Positions 63,307 to 64,000 of a stretch of 64,000 nucleotides of DNA are shown here, piece by piece. Positions within the stretch are counted from its first letter, which is position 1. Every line of letters starts with the position of its first letter. The stretch lies in the NCBI GenBank assembly GCA_905233825.1, contig CAJOFE010000030.1:1-64000 (forward strand), read 5' to 3'. The stretch comes from an uncultured Prevotella sp. Lineage in GTDB: Bacteria > Bacteroidota > Bacteroidia > Bacteroidales > Bacteroidaceae. The notes below the pieces were generated by a model. It searched no databases. It saw nothing but the letters and a program-made list of their open reading frames with translations, and was not told where the DNA came from. The translations under genes were made by a program, and so were the position numbers.

Positions 63307-64000
63307 TTCTTTCTGTTTCTGATGATTCCCATGACGGTTGTTTTTCCCTGACGGATATTGTCGAGCAGCGGACGATGGGCAGGGCAGGTGAATTGGCATG
63401 AGCCACACTCTATGCAGCTGACGATGTCCTCCCGTTCTGCACGCTCCCAGTTCTTGAAAGCAGAGAGCTTGGCCAGCAGGTAGGGCTCCAGTCCCATAGG
63501 GCATACGCTGACGCATTTGGCACAGCGGATGCAGGGCTGAGGCTCCTTGCGACATGCATCGTCACCCGAAAGGATGGTCACGCTGTTGGTGCCCTTGCAG
63601 ATGGGTACTTCCGTCGAGGTCAGTGCCTTACCCATCATCGGACCGCCTGCCAATAGCTTGTTCTCTCCCTCGGGCATGCCTCCGCAGACTTCAATGAGGT
63701 CGGCCATCGGCGTTCCCATGCGCACAAGGAAATTGCCAGGGTTAGCTAGACGCTTACCCGTCACCGTAGTGTATCGTTCAAAGAGTGGCTTGCGCTTCAT
63801 AACTGCCTCATACACAGCGAAAGCGGTGCCAACATTCTGAACAATTGCTCCAACATTGACGGGGATGGCAGGAGGGGCTGGCACCTGTCGTCCGATGACG
63901 GCATCAACCAGCTGCTTCTCGCCTCCCTGGGGGTAGCGCTGCTTCAGAGGCACCACTTCAACTTGTAGTGAGACCCCGCCCCCAGCCCCTCCCCTTTGAG
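63303..64000 (-). CDS. rnfC: Electron transport complex subunit RnfC, partial
   Basis: RnfC binds NADH/FMN and carries two [4Fe-4S] clusters at the cytoplasmic face. The visible C-terminal part shows VVPLKQRYPQGGEKQL, QNVGTAFAVYEAV, GGPMMG, and the cluster motifs CIRCAKCVSVCP and CIECGSCQFTCP, then a short tail. The frame is open to the right edge; a GTG at 63956 is internal and not the start. The first codons in the window (QRGGAGGGVSLQVE) come from a GC-rich palindromic repeat inserted just before the conserved VVPLK segment. Confidence 0.92.
   Translation of the reverse strand, partial: QRGGAGGGVSLQVEVVPLKQRYPQGGEKQLVDAVIGRQVPAPPAIPVNVGAIVQNVGTAFAVYEAVMKRKPLFERYTTVTGKRLANPGNFLVRMGTPMADLIEVCGGMPEGENKLLAGGPMMGKALTSTEVPICKGTNSVTILSGDDACRKEPQPCIRCAKCVSVCPMGLEPYLLAKLSAFKNWERAEREDIVSCIECGSCQFTCPAHRPLLDNIRQGKTTVMGIIRNRKK
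63974..64000. repeat. GC-rich palindromic repeat inside rnfC, cut by the window edge
   Basis: CCCCGCCCCC-AGCCCCTCCCC-TTTGAG matches the reverse complement of the repeat in the methylase gene (23226-23266). It codes in frame within rnfC. Confidence 0.75.

Noticed and set aside
63303..63956. RnfC starting at the GTG at 63956
   Set aside because: The frame is open upstream and conserved RnfC sequence should precede this point; the protein is cut by the window edge.

Overview
The window reads as a chromosomal segment of a Prevotella-like member of the Bacteroidales. Evidence for this: (1) promoters of the Bacteroidetes type (TTTG or TTG, 19-21 bp, then TAnnTTTG) lie upstream of many genes, while Shine-Dalgarno sequences are largely missing; (2) lineage-typical genes are present, including a PpiD-like SurA_N foldase, a DUF4105/Lnb-type protein, DUF4835, DUF3127, a long SecA with a SEC-C tail, and HU followed by a 29-residue basic protein and Rng; (3) many lipoprotein signal peptides. 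Genus is an inference; no rRNA gene is present.

Layout: 1-13,000 holds an edge-truncated TPR lipoprotein, an alpha/beta hydrolase, a TrmH-family methyltransferase, an ilvC broken by a small frame-changing deletion, a histidine phosphatase, udk, an EEP-family protein, dapA, a PP2C phosphatase, pheT, a YebC regulator and a TSCPD protein. 13,000-21,600 holds lepA, a Crp-like regulator, hisGDC, a lytic transglycosylase and a BadF-type kinase. 21,600-27,600 is the accessory region: a repeat-rich spacer, a structured 260-nt leader, two overlapping DNA-methylase-like genes, a GIY-YIG/SF2-helicase protein, then two tRNA genes. 27,690-46,600 holds gdhA, an Fe-S aldo/keto reductase, a GH53 galactanase, ligA, truA, rng, HU, an ABC ATPase, secA and two envelope genes. 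46,660-59,800 holds an outer-membrane protein, lptC, a CBS/DUF21 protein, ppiD, dnaN with an exonuclease, coaBC, rubrerythrin, DUF4835 and comM. 60,455 to the right edge is the rnf operon (C-D-G-E-A visible), a ferredoxin:NAD+ ion pump.

The most unusual content is non-coding or cuts across genes. (a) The leader of the restriction-modification-like operon can fold with a central segment paired either to an upstream copy or to a downstream copy that reaches the start codon. (b) A 21-bp phased repeat family sits in five intergenic spacers, beside a 22-bp family in two of them. (c) GC-rich palindromic elements lie in frame inside three protein genes (trmH, the second methylase, rnfC). (d) Nine tandem hairpin units follow ligA. 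(e) Seven-base tandem repeats lie at gene starts and inside coaBC. (f) The C-terminal half of the second methylase is an AT-rich cassette in a higher-GC gene. All functional statements rest on motif reading; no database search or folding programme was run.
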